Below, piece after piece: positions 23,201-33,967 of a stretch of 64,000 bases of DNA. The notes beneath the pieces are model-generated. The model searched no databases, had not been told where the DNA came from, and worked only from the letters and a program-made list of their open reading frames with translations. The translations under genes were made by a program, and so were the position numbers. Origin of the DNA: Spongilla lacustris (taxonomy: Eukaryota; Porifera; Demospongiae; Spongillida; Spongillidae); assembly GCA_949361645.1 (NCBI GenBank), contig OX442429.1:4620667-4684666 (forward strand), written 5' to 3'. Each line of letters starts with the position of its first letter. Positions within the stretch are counted from its first letter, which is position 1.

Positions 23201-26200
23201 TGTATTGGAAAAAGTTTACCACTTTGCTTACATCAACGCAGCAAGATGTATGCCCTAACACTGCTGAGAAAATCAAATTAGCATCAAAAGGGATGGCAAA
23301 CGTTGAGTTAACATTTGAGATTGACGGTGATGTTAACCATATACACGAAATCATCATGAATACTTTTCCTGCTCTGCAGGATTGTGGAGGTTATTCATTG
23401 TTGGTGGCCAGTGGTTGTAGCCTGATAATGATTAAGCCACCCGAAAGTGGCTATACAGTTAAATATTTAAGAGATATTATCCATCGTGGAGTACTCTACA
23501 TTCGGCCCCTGCAGAAGAACATTTATGATGACTCTGCAGAACCAAGCTCTGAAATGGTAAGTTTATTCAGTTAACTGACTATGGCTACTGACTTTATTTT
23601 TAATTAAAGGCTATCTCTCACCAACCAAAAGAGACTTGTTTCAAGTGCCACATAGAAATGGAGATTGGAGATTTGCATGAACATCTCAAAGCATGCTCCA
23701 AATCACAGTAGGTTGATGCAAAGTTAATTAAAATGGTATAATCAGCAGCAGATAGGCACTTGGTAATGAAGAATAGTTAACCTTATTTTGTCAATTTCCC
23801 TTTAGAAGTTTATGTGATTCGGATGATGATGATTGTTTCCCAAATATTTTCAAACCAAAAGGGGTAAGATTTGTGCATAGCTGAAATGTGAAATGAAATG
23901 TTAAGTGCATGGATATTTGTATAAATACATATTTTTTAGGATCATATGAGGACACTGTTTCATTATGATATATTTTTACAGAATCAACAAGAAAAAATCA
24001 ATACCTCACATTCTACAAGGACTCCGACTATCGTAAGGTGAGGACATTACTAAGTCTACTTACAGTGTTATGCCCCCCTCCCTCCCTCCCCCCCCCCCCC
24101 CCAGCAAACTGATATTGCTTTACCATAGAGTATGTACTAAGCCCCCACCTTGACCTGCACGAAAAAAATGGCTCATGTTTAAAGGAGTATTGTCGTAATT
24201 ACTAAGACTCGAGTGTACATGTTGGGAAAGAAATGGTACTCTGGCAGCACGCATGTTGAATGCAACTCAATAAACTAGAGTTTTAGATTGTTTGGTATTT
24301 GCTTAACTAGGTTAAAAAATTAAGTGTTTAATTAACTTTAGTTATTTAAAAGTGTTGTGTTCATTTGTATACACCCGATATATGACACCCGTAACGACTG
24401 CCCAAGATGAGGAAAAGCTAGCACATTTCATAACAGCTGTTGACTCGATGATACTAGTTGAAAACAAGAAGCACCCAAAGTCAGTTACTTATCTCTGAGC
24501 TCGATGTGTACTTAAAATCAACAAATGAGGACAGGAAAATCTGTGCCTTTTGAATATGGTCACTACACCCAAATTAACCAAGCAGCTGGAATAAAGCTTT
24601 CACTGTTTTTATGTTTTTAAATTACATTTTCTACTCTTATGTCATGTTTATTAATATTGGTACCCAACCTTAGTAAATTCAGTTGGTTTATGGTAAAATT
24701 CATAATACCTCTAAATAAATTGCATTAGATTTCAAAGATAATATGACAGTTTGTTTCAGTCTTCATATTAAATTAACAGAAAGCATAGTTTGAATAATAC
24801 ATGGATAATTTTGAAATAGAAAAAAAAATTCATCAGCCGCATGTAGTTCTTTAACATTCAAATGTGTTGTTCAGTTTACATTGTCATGTATTAAATGTTC
24901 CATTTAATAGGCATGACAGGAAAGACAATTGGCCTCTTCATACCACAGAACCGCCCTGTATCACCATATCAGATGCAAGTTTAAGATGCATGTCATGTAT
25001 AAGATTTAATTATAATTTCATCCTACCTGTAACATTATCATCATCCAAATTAGATGATAAATTAATATCATTAAATGCTTTTTCAGTCATTTATAAACAA
25101 TGTGTTATCAAATTATTGACTTCACTGCATTTCTGTTCAATTTTCAGGATGAAGACAGTGAATTAAAATATGCGTTAATGATTAGCAGGCAGGAAGATTA
25201 CAGTTCATGGTAAATATTATAGCATGTGTACATATATATTATTCCTAAACTTGCATTATAGTATGGCAGATATCATAAACAACCTCAAAAGTCTTATAAA
25301 AGATGGTGATTTCGAGATTAAAGTTAGAAGGAATCAATTACTGGAGGATGCTCTTAAGCAAAACGTAACTCCCACAAAAAATATGGTGGTATGTACTAAT
25401 CACATTGTTCTCTGTTTTTGGAGCATTGATTTTAAATGGCAAAGTACATTGCCAGATTGTGCCACTGAAAAGGTTCGTTTTTATGTTTATAGGTTCAGTT
25501 TGATTCAGAGAAGGGAATCGATGCTGGAGGACTAACACGGGAATTTTTCACTATATTGAGGAAAGAATTCAGAGATGCTTTTTGGAATTATGGGACCTTA
25601 CGGCACAATGTTATTGCATTGAAGGTATGTATTTACTACAAGATATATAAAACCGATGATTTAGGATTTCAGTTGAGTAAAAAGAAAGTAATTACAAAAA
25701 TTGTATTCATAAAATATTACTTAACTTGGCTAAACTTGCTAAATGTAGGCCAGTAATATATAATTTCCGTAATTACTTGTCTTACTTTTTACTCAACTAA
25801 AATCCTACATCCATGACATGATGCATGTGTTTAAATAGTGAGGTGGGTAGGCTCTCTGAAGAGTGTTTCTATGTTTTCTGTCCACAATGACAACTGCTGT
25901 CAACTCCTAAGCCTGATAAAATCTGTTGTGTGCATTACTAATACAATTAAGCTAGAGACGTTTCTAACTTGTTGTTTTGTGTGCATAACCACTAACATGC
26001 TTCAAATGTGATGAAGTTACAATACAATAAACCTCTTATGCTAGTGAAATGTATCTTATCAGATCTGGAAGGTAATTGAGAAGAAAGTTTTTAAAATTGC
26101 ATGTGGGCGTTTTTGCTATGGGAGTATCACAATGTCTGATTACCTAAGGGGTTCAAACCTGCCATAAATTTCCAGAGGAAAGGTAATACAACAATTAATA

Positions 26201-29200
26201 CTCCCCAATCATATAATCACCACCTGTCCGATACATTGAGCAGGAAATGATTTGCCAGATTCATTGGTGCAAATCACGCATGACAATAATTAAAAACATC
26301 CAATAGTTGCAGGACCTCTCTACCCACAAACCGAATTTGAAGTCGTCAAGCTGAAAGTTATGGTAGTTTTTTTTTCCACATGAGGCATTGGATGTAGCAA
26401 TATTGGCACAGAGCTTAACCGATAAATTACCACGGTCTGCGTTCGCAGACAAAATTACCGTACATAATTGAATGTTGCGTAAGAGCGGTTGTCTGCGATC
26501 GCAGACAGCTGGAGTGGGGTTTGTACGTAATCATTATAAACCGGATGCAACTACAACGAAGCTTCGTTTGCACTCGTACAGTGTTGATAGAAGTGTGCCT
26601 TCTGTTATTCTACGTCCAGAGCAGTAAAATGTTAGCGATCGCGTGCATGTACGAGGCTGATTCTATCCAGATAAGTACTGCCGTTTGAAGGGCGTCACCT
26701 CATGAATGTATTAGGCACGAACATGAATAAACTATATACACAAACAATATCTAAGCTAAGATGAGGTAATAGCCCAGCTTAGATAACTCAGATAGTGCGA
26801 GGGTAGTGACAACTTCAGCCATCAGTGACTATGGGGAAGAAATGGAGAACTAATAAACAGAGGGTGTGCACATCCAACTTTTAGTTTATTAGTAAGTACC
26901 ACACCTGGTGATGTAGGCACATAGCACACATACATGTAACACACAGGCACATAGCACACATACATGTAACACACAGGCACATAGCACACATACATGTAAC
27001 ACACAGGCACATAGCACACATACATGTAACACACAGGCACATAGCACACATACATGTAACACACAGGCACATAGCACACAGGTTACATAGCACACATTCA
27101 TGTAACACAGGCACATAGCACACAGGTTACGTAGCACACATACATGTAACACACAGGCACATAGCACACATACATGTAACACACAGGCACATAGCACACA
27201 GCACACATAGGACACAGGCACATAGCACACATACATGTAATACACAGGCACATAGCACACAGGCACATAGCACACATACATACACAGGCACATAGCACAC
27301 AGGCACATAGCACACAGACACATAGCACACATACATACACAGGCACTAGCACACAGGCACATAGCACACATAGGACACAGGCACATAGCACACATACATG
27401 TAACACACAGGCACATAGCACACAGCACACATAGGACACAGGCACATAGCACATATACATGTAATAAACAGGCACATAGCACACAGGCACATAGCACACA
27501 TACATGTAACACACAGGCACATAGCACACAGGCACATAGCACACAGGCACATAACACACAGGCACAGCACACCGGCACATAACACAGACACATAGCACAC
27601 AGGCACATAGCACACAGGCACATAGCACACAGACACATAGCACACAGGCACATAACACACAGGCACAGCACACCGGCACATAACACAGGCACATAGCACA
27701 CCGGCACATAGCACACAGGCACATAGCACACAGGCACATAGCACACAGGCACATAGCACACAGGCCCATAGCACACAGGCACATAGCACACAGGCACATA
27801 GCACACAGGCACATAACACAGACACATAGCACACAGGCACATAGCACACAGGCACATAACACAAAGGCACATAGCAAGGTACACACAGGAGGGAAGAGTG
27901 CTGTGTGTGTGGAAGGGGTGTTGTGAGTGGAGGTGTGGAGTGGGTGTTGTGTGCACACACATGAGGAAAGAGTGTTGTGTGTGTGTAGTGGGTGTTGTGT
28001 GCACACATAAGGTACACATAAGAGGCGAGAGTATAGTGTGTGGAGGTGTGGAGTGGGTGTTGTGTGCACACACATAGGAGGGAAAAGTGTTGTGTGTGGA
28101 GTGTGCAGTGGACCTACTCACACCCCTACCCATATGAGTACACACAATATGTGTGCACACAACACTCTACACCATGAGTGTGCACATAACACTCTACACA
28201 TAGCACACATACACATAACACACAGGCACATAGCACACATAGCACACAGGCACATAGCACACAACACTCTTCCATGTCATGTCCTCACCACACTTTTATT
28301 TATTTCAAACCATTCTTCCTACATAACATACTTCCCACCTGCCCTAGTCTCTTTAGCCACACCCTTCTCAATGCCCCATGCCATAAACGCGCATCAAATT
28401 GCCATAACAAAAAAAGCTAGAAACAACAGATGTGCTCTAAAAAAAGTTACAACACGGTAGGGATACAAACAGAACATATATGCAAGCAAAATTATACAAA
28501 ATGCATATGCGCAAGCTACACACCTCCCAAACAATAAGAGTATCACAAAAACTGGTTCCTTACCGTTCATAGGTAGACATTAGCGATGACCCGACCACGA
28601 TTCGTGTATGGAACGGCTTCGTGTCTTCAAGTTTCTAGAATACATTGTGCTTCACTTTTTGAGTCTAGAGAACATGGTAGCGATCCTTTTTGGTCTTAGA
28701 AATCGGTAAAACAAACGAAATACTACGCGATCGCACGAAGCAAACTTGATTGACAGACGTGAATAAGTTAAAATTAAATCTGGTTATACGGTGCACCCGT
28801 TACATAATGAATAATTTGGTCATTTATCGGTTAAGGGAATTTTATGTATGTAATACAACACCTCCGAAACTGCCCCATGTTTTAAAATACTACTGTTACC
28901 TTTATGTAAGGTGTACTGTCATTTAATATAAATTCTTCACAGGATCGGGTTTATTTTCGAATGGGACAATATATGGCCATCTCTCTTGTATCAAGTGGCA
29001 ATGGATTTAATCTAATGTCTGTTCCAATATACGAATACATTTGTGGTAGTGAGCTGGCAACAATTGTTTTCAAAACTGACGACCTACCTTCAGATGTGAA
29101 AACAATATATAGCGAGGTATGTGCCTTTGGGGGTAATATTTTTTTGGACGGGGGAGGGGGAGGATATATGCATATTATGTATTGTGTACAAATATAGCTT

Positions 29201-30972
29201 ATTGTTAAAAAAATTACTATACAAATTTTCATATTTGGTCATTTTATGTACATTTAGATAGCGAATCTGAACAGTTTGACAGATGCTGATAGGCTTGTAA
29301 ATCTATTGAATAAATGTGGGATTTATGTCACTGAAATAAACATGGCAGAAAAGGAATCAATCATGCAAACATTTGCAATGCAGAATGTCATCTTAAATGT
29401 CAAAGCTGAATTGGATCAGCTTGTGGAGGGACTAAGAGCACTGAACGTGCACAACACCATTTGCAGTCACGCTACACTGTTTCAGGAGACATTCACATTA
29501 AACACGAAGGAACCCAGTGCAGGTATGTATATAAAAAAAGACATAATTGTTACATTGTCGATTATAATTTTGATGTAGCTATAAAATATCGCATTTCTCT
29601 GTAACATGCATATTGCAAGTCTAAAACCTTTAATTTAAGGTTGGACATAAAGGTATGTTCTTTTGCTCTTTGTCCACAGTCATCTATAAAGTGGAGTAAC
29701 CAAGACCTACTTCTCTTTAGTTCAATCAGCGATTTAAATTAAAAATTCCTGTTAAGGGATTGGATATAGAATACCCCCAATGAAGCAAAAAAAGTTGTGG
29801 ATTTTTTTTATACAAAGCTATAATTTTTTAATAGCTTCCACAAAAAAAAATGTTATTTTTCTTGCTTGGATATGAAAATGAGAATGCTAAACCTCTGTAC
29901 TCTCAAGGCTAGTTAATACCCCAGGACCAGTTAGCAGAAGCAAATAGATTACATTACTGCTATGCTTGCTTTAATAGCATAAATGCATTATAATCCATGC
30001 TGAAATAAGCATAGTGGTAATGTAATCCATCCTTGAGAATGCATGGGTCCTTAATATCTGTAGAAAATTCTCATTTTCACACCCAAGTGCAGGAAATAAC
30101 ATATGTTCTCCTATTTAAAAAAATCCACAACTTTTACACTTAATAGGGGTATTCTATATCTCAACCCTTGATGGGGTTGTTCCATTTAAATTGCTGACTG
30201 GAGAAATAGGCGTTAATTACCTGAATTTATAAATGACTACATGGACAAGCTAGGAGCAAATAAACATTCATGTGGATAATTACAAAATTTGTTATGTATA
30301 TGTCCTCTGATGGTAGCTAATTCATAGTGTTAAAGGTTTTTGATTTGGAACACGTATTGCAGCTACACTAGTTTAGTCTTTATTTATAAACTGCATACAG
30401 TGTCAGTAAAACTGCTTACTGTAATTATGTACCTAATGACATGCATTAATGGATCAAATGGTTAACAAGGGCACCAAATATGAATGTATTTTAATCACTT
30501 ACTATAATAACACTTACAAGTATAAGAGCTGCATGCTATATAAGATTAAAGTGACTTGCAGCATCTTTTTAATTTTATTTTTTTAGATCAGATTCAAAAC
30601 TTATTTGAAGTTAAATTTTCGAGTAGAAAAAGTAGCAGACAAGTAGAAGAAATAACCTATTTATGGTTTCAACAATACATCAGCAAGAGTGAAGGTAAAT
30701 CATGATTGTGTTTGTGTAATATTTATTCATACCATATTTATATATTCATAGGAGGCAAACTTAAGAACTTATTGCAATACTTCAGCGGTGAAGACCATTT
30801 ACCTACACCTACTGTTAAACCAACACTCACGTTTTACGACACTGGGATATTTCCCACTGCTTCAACCTGTTCAATGGAACTTACACTGCCAACAGCCCAC
30901 AAAACTTACACTGAATTTGAGTCAGCAATGGACAAAGCTTTAGAGTGGAATGGGGGTTTTGGATGTCCTTAA
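20249..30972 (+). CDS. HECT-type E3 ubiquitin ligase with coding minisatellite, UBZ4-type zinc finger and UIM-like motif, 12 exons
   Basis: Exons: 20249-20329, 21814-23556, 23610-23707, 23806-23863, 23982-24032, 25148-25209, 25262-25388, 25493-25624, 28943-29116, 29258-29522, 30587-30694, 30752-30972. All introns are GT-AG and all phases agree, giving 1039 residues. Exon 1 codes 27 residues, helical-looking. Residues about 43-443 are PSG-x-MQG repeats. Residues about 444-608 match the conserved pre-HECT module of fish/invertebrate G2/M-phase-like E3s (CGGYSLL, GYTVKYLRD, YIRPLQ). C618-x2-C621-x11-H633-x3-C637 fits a UBZ4 ubiquitin-binding finger. Residues 678-694 (DEDSELKYALMISRQED) fit a UIM. 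The HECT domain spans about 699-1039: GIDAGGLTREFF, the helical N-lobe, and FPTASTC with the catalytic Cys near 1006, 33 residues from the C-terminus as usual. HECT ligases form a Cys-ubiquitin thioester and pass it to substrate. The substrate here is unknown. The weakest point is the donor of exon 1 (AAG|GTTTGT). Confidence 0.85.
20817..20862 (+). repeat. 23-bp tandem duplication in HECT intron 1
   Basis: The unit tctacgcttggggagggata plus ttc occurs twice head to tail. It is a small local duplication in intron 1. Confidence 0.85.
21900..23058 (+). repeat. Coding minisatellite (18-bp and 21-bp units) in HECT exon 2
   Basis: The region is built of 18-bp units (ggtccttctggtatgcaa, peptide GPSGMQ) and 21-bp units (GPSGLMQ, GSSGPMQ, GSSGFMQ, CSGLMQ types). 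From 22291 to 22524 there are 13 consecutive 18-bp units, 12 of them identical or nearly so (one reads gcga for gcaa). All unit lengths are multiples of three, so expansion or loss keeps the frame, and no frame gains a stop. Long frames in the other readings are a by-product. Confidence 0.95.
26148..26420. mobile_element. Decayed centre of the palindromic element family in HECT intron 8
   Basis: Recognisable blocks are ggttcaaacctgccataa, the loop ataatcaccacctgtccgatacattgagc, attcattggtgcaaatca and acaaaccgaatttgaag. Both outer arms are lost. It is an old insertion, and only the centre and inner arms can be followed. Confidence 0.75.
26893..27880 (+). repeat. ~1-kb minisatellite in HECT intron 8
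   Basis: The basic unit is about 15 bp (aggcacatagcacac), alternating with 30-bp composite units that add atacatgtaacac. The first five 30-bp composites (26921-27070) are almost perfect, and the later part is a mix of variants. It is intronic, and the long minus-strand Cys/Met/Val frames across it are repeat artefacts. Confidence 0.93.
27885..28270 (+). repeat. G/T-rich and A/C-rich tandem repeat block
   Basis: Imperfect units of about 45-60 bp with gtgttgtgtgtgtgga-type text run to about 28110. They are followed by acacaatatgtgtgcacacaac-type units that merge back into the catagcacac minisatellite. The two halves are strand-complementary, so the block can fold on itself. Confidence 0.75.
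29700..30215. mobile_element. Palindromic MITE-like element in HECT intron 10
   Basis: The left arm (about 29705-29830: cagcgatttaaattaa, tatagaatacccc, aaagttgtggattttttt) is mirrored by the right arm (about 30112-30210). An inner inverted pair around tgctttaatagcataaatgc / gctgaaataagcatagtgg lies between them. It is about 510 bp with no coding frame, and of a different family from the 820-bp elements. Confidence 0.75.
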
Positions 30973-31105
30973 TCCAGGAATCTAGTCTGGTCACAACTCA
31001 AGTTTTTCCTCAAGTTTTTTAGTTTTTATGTTTGCATGTATGCGTGTATGTTGTGGTGGTGGTGGTGTGTGCGTGTGTGTACATATATTCGATTAAAGTG
31101 TCTTT

Positions 31106-31111
31106 AATAAA
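31106..31111 (+). terminator. Polyadenylation signal of the HECT gene
   Basis: AATAAA occurs 134 bp after the stop codon at 30970-30972. It is the first canonical signal downstream and follows a gtgtgtg-rich stretch. It is a likely 3' end, inferred from position and consensus. Confidence 0.6.
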
Positions 31112-31533
31112 ACGAGAAAGGGCATTTTGTGATGCATACGTACCTCGCAGTAGTAGAAAATAGGTATTTTCATTAGCTTTCATGTGTCAACCCCCGAGCC
31201 ATAATTACTGTCGCGCACGCATAAAGGTGCTTCGTGCTTCGGTGTAATGTTCCTCGAGACAAATCGTTTTTAAAAAGCGCCGGTACTTTGTGTATCGTAA
31301 GCGTAATTAGGAAATATAACCTGGGGACGGAGTATGTATGCATCTGTACAATGATATCGTATATACGTGATGATGCATGCATAGGGGGGCGGAAAAGATT
31401 ATCCCGTATAGTTCCTTTGATACTTGCGCCACTTAAAATTTGCATCATATTCAGATGACCTACTTTAAGCATGCAGCTAGTGAACAGTATCATTCAGCGC
31501 GCGCTTGTCACTGGCTAGGATCGCTAGATAGTT

Positions 31534-31744
31534 ATTGCATGTGACGTCACGCGCGTCTTACATCACAGTATGTTGCTATAAATATAGACCGCGTGGGTAC
31601 GAGATAAACAATAGCCGGACGGGAGCGAACGACGGAGGAAAGAAGGCGGTGTCATACGCTCACGTGGTATTATCCGTATAAATAAATATAACATACATAT
31701 GACGTAACTAAACAATACAAGACGCGCGTGACGTCAATGCAACT
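31534..31744. promoter_or_regulatory. Inverted repeat with two full CRE sites
   Basis: The block ttgcatgtgacgtcacgcgc (continuing gtctt) at 31534-31559 is mirrored at 31719-31744. Each arm has TGACGTCA (31542-31549 and 31729-31736), the full cAMP-response element. Between them lie TATA-like ctataaatata (31576) and a CACGTG near 31660. It is either a small MITE that carries CREs or a bidirectional promoter. Confidence 0.5.
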
Positions 31745-33180
31745 CCTCCATGTACCAGTTTTTTTTTTGGCAACATAAGAGAACCCCTCTACAGCATGAT
31801 AGGACGGTTTATGTGTTGGTTCTTTTGTCGCTGCCGCAACAACGTAGCCTCAACTGTGTGACTTTATAATTGCTCAATGAATAGTATACTTTTAAATATC
31901 CGGCGCGATTTACTCAAATCGCGATACGTAGGGATATGAATCTAATGCCTAGTCGCAAACAGCCATGTGTACATATACAAACATTAATAATGACGACATG
32001 AATTTATTGCAGCTTCCACTTTATGCAATAATTGCAACGGACTGTGTACAGTTTTGTTCCAGATAGTGGCAATAAATACATGTATATTACAACAATGCAC
32101 TTATTCACGCACAAATAATAGTCTAGCTTTTCAGCAGTTTGCTCTAAAGGGATGTGATGATATGTATATGAGCTTGTACATTAATGAATGGTGGGAGCCA
32201 GTCATAGATGTTAAGGAGACTGAGTAACGTATGCTGCTCTTAAGTCCCACTTTGGTCAGATCCATGCACATGCACACACATGCATACATTTTAGAAAGTT
32301 GTAAGAGAACTAGAATACTACCTATGTGTCAACTATTAACAGGCAGAGCATGAACCAAATTGAGACTCCCAATCATTTTATTTTTAAAAAGTACAACATT
32401 GATATATTATTTGATATTTTACTAGCTTTATTGCATGAAGCAAGAACATTGTGACAGTTAACACGACATCAAATACAACATAAAGTGCCAGTGTCCATGG
32501 CCAATCATGATTAAATCCACATTTTCAAATCCTCAATGTTTTGAGCAATTTCTGCATGCCTCATCAGGAACACAGCTAGCTTCTCTACATACTAGAGGCA
32601 CCGTTGTACAAACTATATGTAAACCATGATAGCATAAAGATTCTGTGACACACACAGAGTCAGAGTAAGCCCCTCACCTGGCACTTATATAGCCTCATCT
32701 TATTCACAGAGCCACCTTCCGCAGGGAACAGGCATCAATGGCAGACAGATTTCTGTTCCATGATGCCAGAATGGTTAAATTTTTTTAGCCCATTCGACGA
32801 ATCCAGCCGTGTTCGTCACCAAAAGTCCACAACCCGGTAACAACCTTCTGCTAGCTGCGGGAAAATAGGCCTATTAAGAATCAGGAGATGGCAGCGCAGA
32901 GCTGGTGGAAGGCGGGCGGCCTTTCCTTTCATAACACAAATAGAATTCTCTAGCGCACGAAAATACAGCAGCCCTAGCAGAAACCGAAGCTTAGTTCCCC
33001 AACCCCCCCCCCCCCCCCCCCCCAATACTTTAACTTTAATGTTTCGTGATTACCGAGCGCTACACAGATACAACATTTAAAAATTACAAAATAAGCCTAC
33101 ATTGTTCGACATTGAAGTGGGGGGCGCTTAACAATCTCTCGCCTAGACATGATGATCTCAAAGTGCACACGCAAGATCTC

Positions 33181-33388
33181 TGTTCCGTATTCTATTTGTA
33201 GAGCACTATAATAAACAATTGTTAATTCGTTCAATTTCGAGCCTTAGATATACGGAATGAGATACGCCCATCGAAATTTGTACTCCCACGCAGCTAATTA
33301 CTGCGCGTGCAGCACGCACAGTGCGGTTTGTGGTGTGTTACGCACCCGCAAAGGAATGAATCAATTTTGGCACAAATCACATCCCATA
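33181..33388 (-). repeat. Dispersed repeat, inverted partner of 9412-9608
   Basis: A reverse-orientation copy of the 9.4-kb repeat, with near-identity except for an insertion near 33209-33222 (ataataaacaattg). The two copies are about 24 kb apart. Confidence 0.85.
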
Positions 33389-33967
33389 GTCGAGTGATTC
33401 AATGGGGGAGCGGCGCCTCTTTGCTCTTACCCAGACTTACTTACGTTAGCGACAATACTACATTACAAGGGCCCAAATAAGTAAATCAGTATCAGCCTGT
33501 ATCCATGTGTTGCTTTATACGAGGTTTCTTCAGATTATGGTGGATTAAGTAGGCCACTACGCATGTTGGCTTTGGCCTCCTCGGAGAACACAGGAGGCTG
33601 AATCCATACATGCAAGGTTCAACGGACTACAAAGGACGTACCATTCAGTTCCTGACAAAGTTCGACAATTGGTGCTAATGGTAAAGGAGCATCTACTCTC
33701 CATGGCTCCACAAAATGTGGCAGCGACACTCCTCCTACCAGCAATGACAAGATCGCTTTTCTCGCGTAACTTTGGTATCAAAAATCCCTGGCAAAAAAAA
33801 GTTGGCTTTTACATGTAGCATATACAATTATAAGCTAGTCAGTACCTTCTAAGTCTTTCAAGATTCAGCTTTGATTTCGACTTTCTATCAGTTGGGAACG
33901 TAGATAATTCGCTTCCAATAGGAGAGGTACATCGCGAGTTACCCGCTTTCACGACCTATAACGCGCC

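Larger units (their letters stand above)
31120..33930. other. Intergenic between HECT gene and gypsy remnant
   Basis: Contains the CRE-bearing inverted repeat (31534-31744), a poly(C) run of 21 (33003-33023) and the dispersed repeat at 33181-33388. A plus-strand open stretch of about 85 codons near 33550-33805 (with VPDKVRQLVLMVKEHLL and ATLLLPAMTRSLFSRNFG) looks protein-like. It could belong to the degraded retroelement that follows, but I cannot name it. Confidence 0.35.

Noticed and set aside
24864..25166. Possible extra ligase exon (RHDRKDNWPLHTTEPP) using a second donor at the end of exon 5
   Set aside because: It has a good acceptor, but no donor returns to the phase needed by exon 6, so it would break the frame.
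26893..27880. Possible CRISPR-like array
   Set aside because: Units are contiguous or nearly so, there are no unique spacers of constant length, and the context is a eukaryotic intron.
26889..28160. Long minus-strand frames rich in Cys, Met, Val and Tyr
   Set aside because: Reading of the intronic cacatagcacac minisatellite. Repeat translation looks protein-like but has no domain content.
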